30,838 bases of DNA from IMG/VR virus record IMGVR_UViG_3300029319_000299, positions 1 to 30,838 of that record. The stretch is one strand, 5' to 3'. Made by a program: the position numbers and the translations under genes. Each line of letters opens with the position of its first letter. Position 1 is the first letter of the stretch. Under the pieces are notes generated by a model that was given only the letters and a program-made list of their open reading frames with translations, did no database searches and was not told the origin of the DNA. Positions 1 through 8,352 of the stretch are shown here, piece by piece. The stretch comes from a virus.

Positions 1-411
1 GCTAGAGAATACTCTATGTCTGCATCAGTAGCATTACCAGACGCAAGTGTTGTTTCAAGTGCTGAACATGATGACTCAGGTCAAAGTCAAAGTGGGGCTT
101 TGGAATTATTTAAACAGTTGTTGTTAGAAGGTGATTATGGTGGAACTTCCGCAGCTACTGCTAGGGCTGGTTTTACAGCTAGCTTGAAGTTTGAAAGAGG
201 AACTAATGATTTTATATTGATTGATATACCTACATCGAGTTCTGATTCAGCAGGACCTACAGCAGGTTCAAATGCTATCAACTCTCAAGGTATATTCATT
301 AATGCAGCACCACACAGTATTACAGGAGACAATCCGTTTCAAGTAGATGTGGACATGCTGTTTAGAAGTATAAAAATAAGAATAAGAGATAGTGTACCAG
401 TGTACCCATAA
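1..411 (+). CDS. Probable major tail (tube) protein, 5' end cut by window edge
   Basis: The reading frame is open from base 1. Five codons precede the first ATG at 16, and no SD sequence sits before that ATG, so the real start is probably outside the window and only the C-terminal part is seen. At least 131 residues are visible. The chain is Ser/Thr/Ala-rich and ends in an alternating hydrophobic and basic stretch (FQVDVDMLFRSIKIRIRD) that looks like a terminal beta-strand. Its position directly before the tail assembly chaperones and tape measure gene is the usual place of the major tail protein in long-tailed phages. The assignment rests mainly on gene order. A tail completion or other tail protein is the alternative. 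Confidence 0.5.
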   Translation, partial: AREYSMSASVALPDASVVSSAEHDDSGQSQSGALELFKQLLLEGDYGGTSAATARAGFTASLKFERGTNDFILIDIPTSSSDSAGPTAGSNAINSQGIFINAAPHSITGDNPFQVDVDMLFRSIKIRIRDSVPVYP

Positions 412-420
412 GGAGGACAA

Positions 421-804
421 ATGACACAGAATAGTAAATTTGATGCGTCAAAGTATCAAGTATCAGTAGAAGCAAAGCCAATGACAATAAAGATACCGGA
501 AACGGGTGAGGAGTTTGAGATAACAGTAAAACAATTATCTTGGACTAAAAGAAATCATTTGCTATCTAAGTGTTTTGCTTGGGATGGAAAAACACAAGAA
601 AACAAATTTGATGGTAACTTTTATATAAAAGAATGTATAAAAGAAATGGTTGTAGATGCTCCTTGGGGGCCTACTACAGAAGCTTTTTTGGCTTCAATTG
701 ATGAACGTTTAGGAAGTGCTTTAGAGACAATTGTACCTAATGCTTTTGGTGAAGAAGATGATGGGGCAGGAGGTGGAGACCCTAACGAAATAAAAAAAGA
801 GTAA
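421..804 (+). CDS. Tail assembly chaperone, upstream frame (lambda gpG-like)
   Basis: This 127-residue protein is preceded by AAGGAGG just upstream of its ATG. The middle part (residues about 25-110) is a compact acidic alpha/beta region, and the C-terminus is a Gly/Asp/Glu-rich linker (EEDDGAGGGDPNE) of the kind that joins G and T domains. It lies between the presumed tail tube gene and the tape measure gene, the conserved position of the chaperone pair that coats the tape measure protein during tail assembly. The last codons read ATA AAA AAA GAG TAA and contain a slippery heptamer, so a fraction of ribosomes should continue into the next frame (separate entry). Function is inferred from order, size and the frameshift signal. 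Confidence 0.75.
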   Translation: MTQNSKFDASKYQVSVEAKPMTIKIPETGEEFEITVKQLSWTKRNHLLSKCFAWDGKTQENKFDGNFYIKECIKEMVVDAPWGPTTEAFLASIDERLGSALETIVPNAFGEEDDGAGGGDPNEIKKE

Positions 805-849
805 TGGCCTTTTTAAAGAGTCCCGGTGAGGTGACTCCAGAGGAAGGCC
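792..849 (+). promoter_or_regulatory. Programmed -1 ribosomal frameshift signal
   Basis: The slippery heptamer A AAA AAA occupies 792-798 in the correct zero-frame phase and is followed by G. After a 7-base spacer, an inverted pair GGCCTT (806-811) and AAGGCC (844-849) can pair. It encloses a second pair, GAGTC (818-822) with GACTC (833-837). The -1 frame runs in phase into the downstream chaperone frame. Heptamer, spacer and structure together match the known arrangement of tail chaperone frameshift sites. Efficiency cannot be read from sequence. Confidence 0.75.
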
Positions 850-1034
850 TTTTGTTTACGTATTGGCTAACGGTTCTTCAGTTATTAAAACTGGGAATCC
901 CATGGGTAGATATAATGGGTTTTAGTGATACAGAAATAAAAACTGTTTTAGGGATTGAAATGGCAATAGCTCAAAAGCAACAAGAAGAACAAGCTAGGGC
1001 AATGGCTGCAAATAAAAACAATATGAGGATGTAA
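804..1034 (+). CDS. Tail assembly chaperone, downstream T-like frame
   Basis: This 76-residue frame begins at an ATG whose A is the last base of the preceding stop codon (TAATG). It has a mainly helical composition, with a Gln/Glu/Ala-rich end (AIAQKQQEEQARAMAANK). It lies in the -1 frame relative to the upstream gene. A -1 slip at 792-798 would add Arg-Val and then this whole frame, giving a G-T type fusion of about 204 residues. The TAATG could also allow re-initiation and a free 76-residue product. In the lambda family the T domain recruits the major tail protein to the tape measure complex. Confidence 0.7.
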   Translation: MAFLKSPGEVTPEEGLLFTYWLTVLQLLKLGIPWVDIMGFSDTEIKTVLGIEMAIAQKQQEEQARAMAANKNNMRM

Positions 1035-1927
1035 TGGCGGTAACAACTAAAAGACTTTATAAAGTATATCAAAAAATGCGGGCTACTGATTTTAGAAGTG
1101 GAGAGACGTATAAAAGAGCTGGTGCTTATGGGATGGGTTTTGCCGCTGAAAAAGGTAGACAAGGTCTTAGTGCCGCTAACCAAAAAAGAATTGAAAAAGG
1201 AATTACTTTTGGTCCTATTGGTACGTTAAAACTTTTAGGTAAAATGGCTGGTAAAGCATCAGGATTGATGGGAATAAACTTCAGTATTGGTTCTTTATTA
1301 AAACAATCTCAATTGTTTACAGGTGTTTTAGGTACTATATTTCAAATTTTAGGTGCTATGGTGGATGCGTTTTTAGCACCCCTGATGCCGTACTTTGTCA
1401 AATTAATTAGACGTATGGTGACATGGATACCATGGGCACAAGAAAAAGGTGAACAGTTTGCTAACTGGATACAAAAAATATTAGACACAACTAATGGACC
1501 AATGGGATTTTTAGGTAAATTTCTTATTGATGGAATAACAAATACTCTTGGTTTAATAAAGGACATAATTGTAACGGCATTACAAGAATGGTGGAACGAT
1601 AGAAAAGGTGCCATAGGAGATGATTTGAAGAGTTCCTTAAATCCGGGTACTGATTCATTTTTTGGTAATCAGGTTTTAAGAAGAATACCTATTTTCGGGA
1701 CTGCTCTTAGATTTGGTGATTTAGGAAAAAGTTATTTTGAGGGGGACATCGGAGGTGCAAGTAAATTTGCTCCCGGAGGTCTTAATCCATTTGCTAGCCC
1801 GGGGGCCATAGGTAATGCTTCAACTAATCCGGAAGCGGGAATGCATAATTTTAGAAATGGTAACTCTAATAGTGTTGAAGATATAATGTCTGCCCAAGCT
1901 GCTCAAGAAATGCAATTTTTTAATTAA
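1034..1927 (+). CDS. Tape measure protein, unusually short
   Basis: This 297-residue protein starts at a TAATG junction with GAGGA just upstream. The N-terminal 60 residues are basic. Residues about 60-190 contain several hydrophobic, amphipathic helices, including a long apolar run (GVLGTIFQILGAMVDAFLAPLMPYFV) typical of the membrane-interacting part of tape measure proteins. The C-terminal third is Gly/Asn/Pro-rich and probably disordered. It directly follows the chaperone pair, as tape measure genes do. Tape measure proteins set tail length. This one is far below the usual 600-1500 residues, so the tail should be short if the assignment is right. A separate membrane-active tail protein is the alternative. 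Confidence 0.6.
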   Translation: MAVTTKRLYKVYQKMRATDFRSGETYKRAGAYGMGFAAEKGRQGLSAANQKRIEKGITFGPIGTLKLLGKMAGKASGLMGINFSIGSLLKQSQLFTGVLGTIFQILGAMVDAFLAPLMPYFVKLIRRMVTWIPWAQEKGEQFANWIQKILDTTNGPMGFLGKFLIDGITNTLGLIKDIIVTALQEWWNDRKGAIGDDLKSSLNPGTDSFFGNQVLRRIPIFGTALRFGDLGKSYFEGDIGGASKFAPGGLNPFASPGAIGNASTNPEAGMHNFRNGNSNSVEDIMSAQAAQEMQFFN

Positions 1928-1944
1928 AATAGGAAAACTAATTT

Positions 1945-2499
1945 ATGGAAGCTCCTTTATCGGTATTACTAAGAAACAACACTCATGCATCTGCTTCAGT
2001 TAGACTTGCTTTAAAAGTAGACCAACTAACTTTGGCTTATGCAAGAACACCTATACACATTGCGATTCCTTTTTCAGAGCCCGAAATTTTTGATTTAGGT
2101 TCAACTAGACCTACTATTACTATGTCTGGTCTTGTAGATGCTGTAGGAGGAGACCAATCTAATACTTCATCAGGAACAGATGATGTTTCAGGAAACACTT
2201 ATGCTTTCAAAGGTATGGAATCATTAACTATTGGAAGCCAAACTTATTATATTCCTTATAAAAACTATTTAGAAGAAAAACTATTAACTTGGACGACAAA
2301 AGAAGGACAAGATTTACAACTTGAAATAGGAGATGCAACTACACCTCAAGCAACTTCAGGGGCTTTTTCTACGGGTGGTGGTATTTATCCAATAGCTATA
2401 CAACAATTTCAATTTGCACTTGCTCCGGGTATGGAAGATAGATATACTTATAGTATACAATGTGTAGCAAAATTTAGAGACGATGTAGCATTTGCATAG
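1945..2499 (+). CDS. Probable distal tail / baseplate protein
   Basis: This 184-residue protein has a weak SD (AGGAAA) about 10 bases before the ATG. Composition suggests a beta-rich structural protein with no signal peptide or membrane segment. Features include an early stretch (PIHIAIPFSEPEIFDLGSTRPTITMSGLVD) and a late one (YPIAIQQFQFALAPGMEDRYTYSI) that read like the strands of a distal-tail or baseplate ring protein. Position between the tape measure and the hub/adhesin is the usual place for the distal tail protein of siphophages. No catalytic motif is seen. The assignment is by position and style. Confidence 0.5.
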   Translation: MEAPLSVLLRNNTHASASVRLALKVDQLTLAYARTPIHIAIPFSEPEIFDLGSTRPTITMSGLVDAVGGDQSNTSSGTDDVSGNTYAFKGMESLTIGSQTYYIPYKNYLEEKLLTWTTKEGQDLQLEIGDATTPQATSGAFSTGGGIYPIAIQQFQFALAPGMEDRYTYSIQCVAKFRDDVAFA

Positions 2500-2511
2500 G
2501 AGTACAATAAT

Positions 2512-5500
2512 ATGGCAACAAAAAGACGGTTAAATGCGTTTTATTGGCAAGGTACTTCCGCAAGTGGTTCATGGATTCAATTTATAAAGCGTACATACAA
2601 CACTAGTACTAATGCATATGATGCAGTTTCTCCGACAGTTAGTTCTGTTATAACTGCATCAATAACAGATAAATTGGGTGAACCAATGTCCTGTAATCTT
2701 ACAATAAGTAATTCTGCGGCAGACCCTTTTATCAAAGCAGATAGTAACAGTTCTGGTCTTAGTGCAACAGCAGACCCAGCTTCATTAGGACCTTATACTA
2801 ATGTCGTAAAAGCAATGGATAGGATTTATGTTGAGGATGGGGAAACACATCAAATTTATTTTTATGGGGCAATCGAAGATGTGAATTATACCCATCAACC
2901 TAGCACTGGGCAAGTTATTAACATTAAAGCTAAAGATTATTTACAAGAAATTAAAAATAAATCTACTGTCGGAACTTATGGGTATAAGAGAGATAAAACA
3001 GCAGACGTACATTTAGCTTTAGAAAAAACTTCTGCTAAAGATGCTGATGAAGAAGTGTATGAAACAGCTCTTGGGGGAAACAGTGGAATAATTAAATCTA
3101 TACTAGCACATCATTCTGCAAATATTACAAGTCCCGGAAATACTAATGCTGGTGACATAAGTACTTCGGGAGCAGACCCTAGATTTAATGAATCACTTAC
3201 AAATCATGGTGTACTGGCTGCAGACAATAATCATTTTGATATGAGTTCTGGTGGGGCTACATCAATATTAACTAGAATAAGACAGTTGGCGGCACAAGAT
3301 ACCCATACTGCAAATACGGCAACTTCCGAAGAAACTTTTGGATTTGATTATTATGTTGACGCAAACTTTACCGATGCTAGCGTAAGTAATGTTTTACCTA
3401 AAGCTTTTTTTAATTATTTCAAGAGAGGAGCCCGCCCTAGTGATTCCCCGACATATATTCAAAATACAGGTGGGGCAACAGATGGGGATTCTACGTATGG
3501 ATTAACTATTAAACATCCAAGTAGAAATGAAACATCTAGTGGAGGATTTTTAGAAACAGGACAAAGACAACCTTTATTTAATGGATTCTTTAAACGCCAA
3601 AAATTTGATACCTATACTATAGCAAGAGCTTCTTATAAAGAGTTTGCTGTTCCTGAAGGTGGGGAAGATGGAAAAGGCGGTACTGTGTTATCAGGTACAG
3701 ACAGTGCAGACTTTATGTACGCAAGAGCCGGAACTATCAATAATGTAAACAATACTGCAAATGTGTTTAAGATGGGTTATCTTACAGGAGACAATGGAAA
3801 CATCGAAGAATCTGAATGGTTAAATGCTAGTGTCGCTACAGTTGCCTCTACAATAGCTAATACAAGTGCAGATACGACTTGTACAATTAGCAGAAATGAC
3901 AGTATGTATATAGGGCAAATTTTACTAATAGATTCTGAATATGTAAAAGTTAAAACTATAACTGGTGAAACAACCATAGTCGTTTATAGAAATCAGAATA
4001 ATCCATATACTGGTGCTGCAGGAGCTGGAACTGCTTCACATTCAGCCAGTACAACTATTCATGCTACTAAAGTAGCTAGAATCCAATATATGAATAAATC
4101 TGAAGCTAGTACAGGAGATTTCTCGGGGTCTACAACTGCAGACATATTAATATCTCATATTGATGTTTCTTTATTAGACGCTACAGAAAATCCGGGAAAG
4201 TTTTATTGGACTACATCAAGTCCTAGAACATGGACAGGTTCTGTGTCTGGCAGTACTTTTGTATTTACATATACTCCTTTAGAGACTACTGAATATCAAA
4301 ACCCTGTAATGATAGACACTACAAATGAAGAGAGTACAGAAAATGCCGTAAAACGAATTATGGCAACTTTACAGAGAAGAACTGAAGATACTATTAGAGG
4401 TTCTGTAATGACTTATAGACCTCCTAGATTTTATTTTGAAGATTCTCCAGCTAGTGTAGACAAGAATTATGACGGTGTTAGTGGTCAAGATAGAATAGAT
4501 TTATCAGGCAGTAAAAACCCAAGAAACTATGGGTTTATGCCGGGTATGGTGGCAAATAAATTAGATAGTAATGGTAACGCTACTGGTGAATATTTGTATG
4601 CTAACACAGTAAACACAAGTCAAGTTATAGGTAAATGGGATAGTGGAAGTGGACTAACTGATGGCGATGAGGAGGATGTTAGATTTTACGTTCCTGTTAG
4701 GGCGGGGGATTTAGTTAAGATAAAAGACCAAACTAACAACGTAGACCAACCCTTCTTAATTAGCAAAGTATCATATGATGAAGGAGATGGATTCTCTCTT
4801 ACAAGGTATGACTTAGCTGCAGCAGAAGATGCTAAAGCAGCAGCCGGTGCTGAATACGCACCACAATACGCTGATGCTAGTTCTGCTGAATCATTTACAA
4901 AAAGCTTTCCAACAGAGTTCTTGAATGAATCTGCTGTAATGACTTTTGATATTGAATCTAATAGCCCGACAGCCGTCAACTGGACTGGTGGAACTGTATG
5001 GATAGGGACTAAAAAATACGAAAATGTAGCCGCTGGTAGTAATAGTTCTTTAACTTTAGGTACTACTTATAAACTTTACTATACTAAAGGTAGCCGAGTT
5101 TTGATTTTAGCAGATGAAACCTCGTGGGAAAGTCTGGTTAAGTACAGAAAAAATATAAGATTAATAGCAACTATTACAGCTGAAGAACCTCAATGTAGTA
5201 TTATATTTGCTCAAGGTGTGTCTGGAAAACAACCTGATAGAGCCAGTACTATAAAGGTTATCGGAAACAAAGTACAAATTTCTCATGGACTATCACAATC
5301 TTCTGCGTATCAACTGTCTGCAATTAATATGGGGTCGGGATTAAATGCTACTGATACCGCTATTACTGTAGATGATGTTGATGGTACGAATAAATTTTAT
5401 AGAGGGCAAAAAATTAGGATTGGCAATGAAGAAATGAGAGTAACGGCACTTAATAACAGTACAAATGTTGTTACTGTTCGAGCGAGAAAAAATGGGGTTG

Positions 5501-7080
5501 CTCATGCTGATAATACTCAAGTATATGGTGATACGTTGCATGGGTTGTTTGCCCCAAGCCAACTAAATGATAAACCTGTTACAGATTTCAGAACCCAAAC
5601 AATAGGCGGTAGCGGTTCAGGTTATGGTAACATAACGGAATCAACAATAATGTCTTTAGGGGCTAGTATTGGGTCCGCTTCTGCAACACAACTTCATGGT
5701 ATGGTAATGTATGACAGTATTGAACTGGCTAGCACTACCACTACCCCCAATAGACTATATTGGTCTAGAGACGTAGATGATGGTGATGGAGAAGCCGGAG
5801 ATAATGTTTTAACTCAAGGTTCAATATTTATGTCTGGTTCTTTCTTTTACATAGATGATGCTGGTTCCGAAGGATATAGTGGTGTAGTACCTAACTTTGA
5901 CACGGATACTTATTTACGATTTGAGGGTTCTAATGTAATGAGTCTTCGTGCCGGTGGAAATACAGCATTAACAGTCAATGCTAATGGTAGTCTTACTATG
6001 GGTACAAGCAACATGTATTTCTTTGCTCAAGGTGGTTATTCTTGGGCAGGAGACCCGGATACTTATATAACAGCAGCTTCAGATGTAATGAATTTTTATG
6101 CAGGTAGTTATAGAGCTGCTTACATAACTGCCTCAAGTGCTTCGGATGGTAATATTCATGTACGGAATGCGTATTCTTTTATAGAAGATACAGACACTAA
6201 AATATCATCAAGTTCTAATACTCTACAATTTTGGTCCGGAGGTAACATAGCGGCTACAATATTAGCTTCTTCAGATTCTGATGGAGCAATTTATGCTGAA
6301 AAATATTATACTTGGAGAGATGATACAAATACCCATATTGTTGGGGCTTCAGATGTAATGACATTTACTACTGGAGGTTATAATAGATTAGAACTTAGCT
6401 CTAGTGGGGCAGAATTAAAAACTGGTAATGATTACTGGTATGCTCCTAGTGGAGGAGGGTACACTTGGGCTTCGGATGATAATACGTATATTAATCTTTA
6501 TGCGGCTGATGTTCTAAACTTTGCTACCGGAGGAGCTGCTAGAGTACGAATAGGGGTACAATCAATAGGAGTTACTAAGTCAGATGGTTCCACTCAGAAT
6601 GTAAGTGTAGTTATGGAGACAGATGGGGGAATTATAACTAATAATACCAGTGCTAGTTATTTTGCATCCGTTAGACCTATTGCAGATGATACTTATAGTT
6701 TAGGTGGGGGTTTTTATAGATGGGACAATGTCTATGCAACAAACGCCACAATTCAAACATCTGATGTTAGAGAAAAAGAAAATATTAATGATACTAAATT
6801 AGGTTTAGATTTTCTTAAAGATTTACGTCCTGTATCTTATGAATGGAAAAAGAAAAAAGATAACAAAACAAATCAAACTCACTATGGGTTAATTGCTCAA
6901 GAAGTAGTAGAATCATTAAAGAAACATGGAATAGATTCTATAGAAGATTTTGGGGGGATTGTTCATGAAGGAGACCCTAAAGGTTTGTATGGGGCTAGAT
7001 ACGAAGAATTTGTACCAATCCTTATAAAAGCGGTACAAGAATTATCTGAAGAAATTAAACAATTAAAGGAGGACCAATAA
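2512..7080 (+). CDS. Giant tail hub/adhesin with C-terminal S74 intramolecular chaperone
   Basis: This is a 1522-residue structural protein with an AGGAG start signal. Residues about 1-170 look like a tail hub domain, with a strand-rich segment around GEPMSCNLTISN and an apparent early hub fold. Two related modules occur near residues 449-518 and 940-1011, each with the pattern GQ-x-x-x-I-x-x-E-x-x-x-V followed by V-x-x-R. Residues about 1126-1350 hold at least five imperfect repeats of 40-45 residues with the core D-T-Y/K/H-I ... V-M/L-x-F ... GG. From about residue 1413 to the end is a peptidase S74 domain, recognised by SDVREKENI and HYGLIAQEV. In this family the domain drives trimer folding of the fibre and then cleaves itself off, using a Ser/Lys pair. 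The C-terminus after it is a coiled-coil tail. This is the likely receptor-binding protein and extends the full tail tip. Confidence 0.85.
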   Translation: MATKRRLNAFYWQGTSASGSWIQFIKRTYNTSTNAYDAVSPTVSSVITASITDKLGEPMSCNLTISNSAADPFIKADSNSSGLSATADPASLGPYTNVVKAMDRIYVEDGETHQIYFYGAIEDVNYTHQPSTGQVINIKAKDYLQEIKNKSTVGTYGYKRDKTADVHLALEKTSAKDADEEVYETALGGNSGIIKSILAHHSANITSPGNTNAGDISTSGADPRFNESLTNHGVLAADNNHFDMSSGGATSILTRIRQLAAQDTHTANTATSEETFGFDYYVDANFTDASVSNVLPKAFFNYFKRGARPSDSPTYIQNTGGATDGDSTYGLTIKHPSRNETSSGGFLETGQRQPLFNGFFKRQKFDTYTIARASYKEFAVPEGGEDGKGGTVLSGTDSADFMYARAGTINNVNNTANVFKMGYLTGDNGNIEESEWLNASVATVASTIANTSADTTCTISRNDSMYIGQILLIDSEYVKVKTITGETTIVVYRNQNNPYTGAAGAGTASHSASTTIHATKVARIQYMNKSEASTGDFSGSTTADILISHIDVSLLDATENPGKFYWTTSSPRTWTGSVSGSTFVFTYTPLETTEYQNPVMIDTTNEESTENAVKRIMATLQRRTEDTIRGSVMTYRPPRFYFEDSPASVDKNYDGVSGQDRIDLSGSKNPRNYGFMPGMVANKLDSNGNATGEYLYANTVNTSQVIGKWDSGSGLTDGDEEDVRFYVPVRAGDLVKIKDQTNNVDQPFLISKVSYDEGDGFSLTRYDLAAAEDAKAAAGAEYAPQYADASSAESFTKSFPTEFLNESAVMTFDIESNSPTAVNWTGGTVWIGTKKYENVAAGSNSSLTLGTTYKLYYTKGSRVLILADETSWESLVKYRKNIRLIATITAEEPQCSIIFAQGVSGKQPDRASTIKVIGNKVQISHGLSQSSAYQLSAINMGSGLNATDTAITVDDVDGTNKFYRGQKIRIGNEEMRVTALNNSTNVVTVRARKNGVAHADNTQVYGDTLHGLFAPSQLNDKPVTDFRTQTIGGSGSGYGNITESTIMSLGASIGSASATQLHGMVMYDSIELASTTTTPNRLYWSRDVDDGDGEAGDNVLTQGSIFMSGSFFYIDDAGSEGYSGVVPNFDTDTYLRFEGSNVMSLRAGGNTALTVNANGSLTMGTSNMYFFAQGGYSWAGDPDTYITAASDVMNFYAGSYRAAYITASSASDGNIHVRNAYSFIEDTDTKISSSSNTLQFWSGGNIAATILASSDSDGAIYAEKYYTWRDDTNTHIVGASDVMTFTTGGYNRLELSSSGAELKTGNDYWYAPSGGGYTWASDDNTYINLYAADVLNFATGGAARVRIGVQSIGVTKSDGSTQNVSVVMETDGGIITNNTSASYFASVRPIADDTYSLGGGFYRWDNVYATNATIQTSDVREKENINDTKLGLDFLKDLRPVSYEWKKKKDNKTNQTHYGLIAQEVVESLKKHGIDSIEDFGGIVHEGDPKGLYGARYEEFVPILIKAVQELSEEIKQLKEDQ
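5890..6560 (+). repeat. Tandem imperfect fibre-shaft repeats inside the adhesin gene
   Basis: The encoded protein repeats a unit of about 40-45 residues at least five times. Recognisable cores are DTDTYLRFEGSNVMSLRAGG, DPDTYITAASDVMNFYAGS, DTDTKISSSSNTLQFWSGG, DTNTHIVGASDVMTFTTGG and DDNTYINLYAADVLNFATGG. Three are preceded by Y-[ST]-[WF] or YTW. Such repeats build trimeric beta-helical fibre shafts and commonly sit before S74 domains. DNA identity between copies is low, so these are old protein-level repeats. Confidence 0.75.
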
Positions 7081-7274
7081 TGGCAGACACTACAATAACT
7101 GTGACTTTTACAGAAGCTCAATGGAATAGAATTGTGGCTGCGTCTTCATATATTAAAGGACCAATGGGTTCTGGAAATGTTGATGCAGATTTTTTTTCTA
7201 CACAATGGAAAGAGAATTTAACTAATCAAGTCAAAGCGTATGAAAGAGAACAAGCGTCAATCGCAGACTTCTAA
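7080..7274 (+). CDS. Small protein downstream of the adhesin
   Basis: This 64-residue protein starts on a TAATG junction with the adhesin stop, with AAAGGAGG upstream inside the adhesin gene. It has no transmembrane segment, a mixed alpha/beta composition and a helical C-terminal half (LTNQVKAYEREQASIADF). Translational coupling to the adhesin suggests a tail accessory or adhesin assembly role. I do not recognise the family. Confidence 0.6.
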   Translation: MADTTITVTFTEAQWNRIVAASSYIKGPMGSGNVDADFFSTQWKENLTNQVKAYEREQASIADF

Positions 7275-7632
7275 AATTATACAGTATAGATATAATAACC
7301 CACATGATACTCTCCAACAGATTGGGGATGCATTTAATGTGTCGAGACAGTATGTATTTAAAGTACTAAAAAACTATGGAGTTCCTACGGTAAGGGCTAA
7401 AAAAATGAAAAATCCCAGACATTGTAAAATATGTGGGGAAATTAGCACAAAATTAGTACATGATGGCACCTGTCACTTTCAGTATTATAATCTAAAAATT
7501 AACTGTGCCACCTGTAGAATACCTTTTTATCGTAAACGTAGCCAGATAAAACAAGCATATGAACAAGGGTTTACTTACAACTATTGTTCTCAAAGTTGTT
7601 ATAGAAAAGGCAAAAGAGCCTTATCCGTGTAG
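7240..7632 (+). CDS. Helix-turn-helix zinc-finger DNA-binding protein
   Basis: This 130-residue basic protein overlaps the end of the previous gene by 35 bases, and the ATG at 7240 has no clear SD. Residues about 25-45 (LQQIGDAFNVSRQYVFKVLK) form a convincing helix-turn-helix like those of sigma region 4 or resolvase tails. Four Cys/His pairs follow: C62/C65, C78/H79, C89/C92 and C116/C120, the last within YCSQSC. Together they suggest one or two zinc sites of the HNH-associated type, but the HNH catalytic residues are not evident. It is the last gene before the sigma-factor promoter region. A transcriptional regulator is the most likely role. A degenerate homing-type endonuclease is the alternative. 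Confidence 0.7.
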   Translation: MKENKRQSQTSKIIQYRYNNPHDTLQQIGDAFNVSRQYVFKVLKNYGVPTVRAKKMKNPRHCKICGEISTKLVHDGTCHFQYYNLKINCATCRIPFYRKRSQIKQAYEQGFTYNYCSQSCYRKGKRALSV

Positions 7633-7722
7633 ATAAATATTATAATATCTGATATAATATTACTTATAGATTTTCATATTCGAATCTTACGAGATTCCAA
7701 ACAATCAGAGTAGAATAACGAT
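7633..7722 (+). promoter_or_regulatory. Control region upstream of the phage sigma factor gene
   Basis: This 90-base non-coding gap has two perfect TATAAT boxes (7641-7646 and 7653-7658), an inverted repeat GAATCT/AGATTC (7682-7687 and 7692-7697) around a TACG loop, and a near -10 box TAGAAT (7711-7716) lying 6 bases before the ATG at 7723. The gene has no SD sequence. The layout suggests at least one leadered and one leaderless start. No T-tract follows the hairpin, so it is unlikely to be a terminator. Confidence 0.6.
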
Positions 7723-8352
7723 ATGGAAATTAATAATGATTTAGTAATACAGTGGGAACCTAAAATCCAAAAAATGTCCTCATCTGCATTTATAGTGGGA
7801 ATGGATAAAGAAGATTTAGCTCAAGAGTTGAGAATTTCTTTACTTAAGGCCGCAAAAGCTTATGATGAAGGTAGAGGCATTTCTTTTCATACTTATTTAC
7901 ACACATCTTTAGTCAATACAATCAGAACACTAATTAGTAAAGCTCAAAGAAGACCTGTTCCTAAGAGCATAGATGATTATTATGATTTTTCTGATAATGA
8001 TAATCCTGTTATACCCCAAGAAATTCAAAATGCTTTAAGGGCAAATGATAATTATGCCCAAGAAATTGAGCTCGATTTGTTAGTTTCATCGCAACATATG
8101 TCAAAAAGAGAGCGTAAATTCCTAAAGCTAAAGTTTGAGGGGCTTACCATGGATGAAATAACAGATGACTTGAGAGCCTGTAGAATATGTATTTATTGTT
8201 TAGGATATAGAACAGAAGAAAATCAATTGGGAGTACCAGATTTTTCTAAATGTTTGGATAAACAAGGAGATGGGGCTTATAAAATTAGAAACGCACTAAG
8301 AGAAAAATTTAGGTGGTTAGATGAAAAGCTTGAAAAAGACTCTGATTCTTAA
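7723..8352 (+). CDS. Phage sigma-70-like factor with Cys-rich insertion in region 4
   Basis: This 209-residue protein has a clear sigma region 2 at residues about 27-72 (MDKEDLAQELRISLLKAAKAYD, then FHTYLHTSLVNTIRTLI), the part that binds RNA polymerase and the -10 box. Region 4 begins at about residue 126 (MSKRERKFLKLKFEGLTMDEI). The two helices of its helix-turn-helix are separated by about 30 extra residues with C153, C156, C159 and C177, and the presumed recognition helix follows (GAYKIRNALREKF). Four cysteines in that spacing suggest a zinc site. It probably redirects host RNA polymerase to phage promoters. It is read from a SD-less start behind a -10-like box, which opens the possibility of self-activation. 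The end overlaps the next gene by 32 bases. Confidence 0.8.
   Translation: MEINNDLVIQWEPKIQKMSSSAFIVGMDKEDLAQELRISLLKAAKAYDEGRGISFHTYLHTSLVNTIRTLISKAQRRPVPKSIDDYYDFSDNDNPVIPQEIQNALRANDNYAQEIELDLLVSSQHMSKRERKFLKLKFEGLTMDEITDDLRACRICIYCLGYRTEENQLGVPDFSKCLDKQGDGAYKIRNALREKFRWLDEKLEKDSDS

Noticed and set aside
7661-7710. tRNA-like TTCGAATC string before the sigma gene
   Set aside because: TTCGAATC recalls a T-arm, but the gap is too short and no acceptor, D or anticodon stem pairs can be formed. It belongs to the small dyad described.
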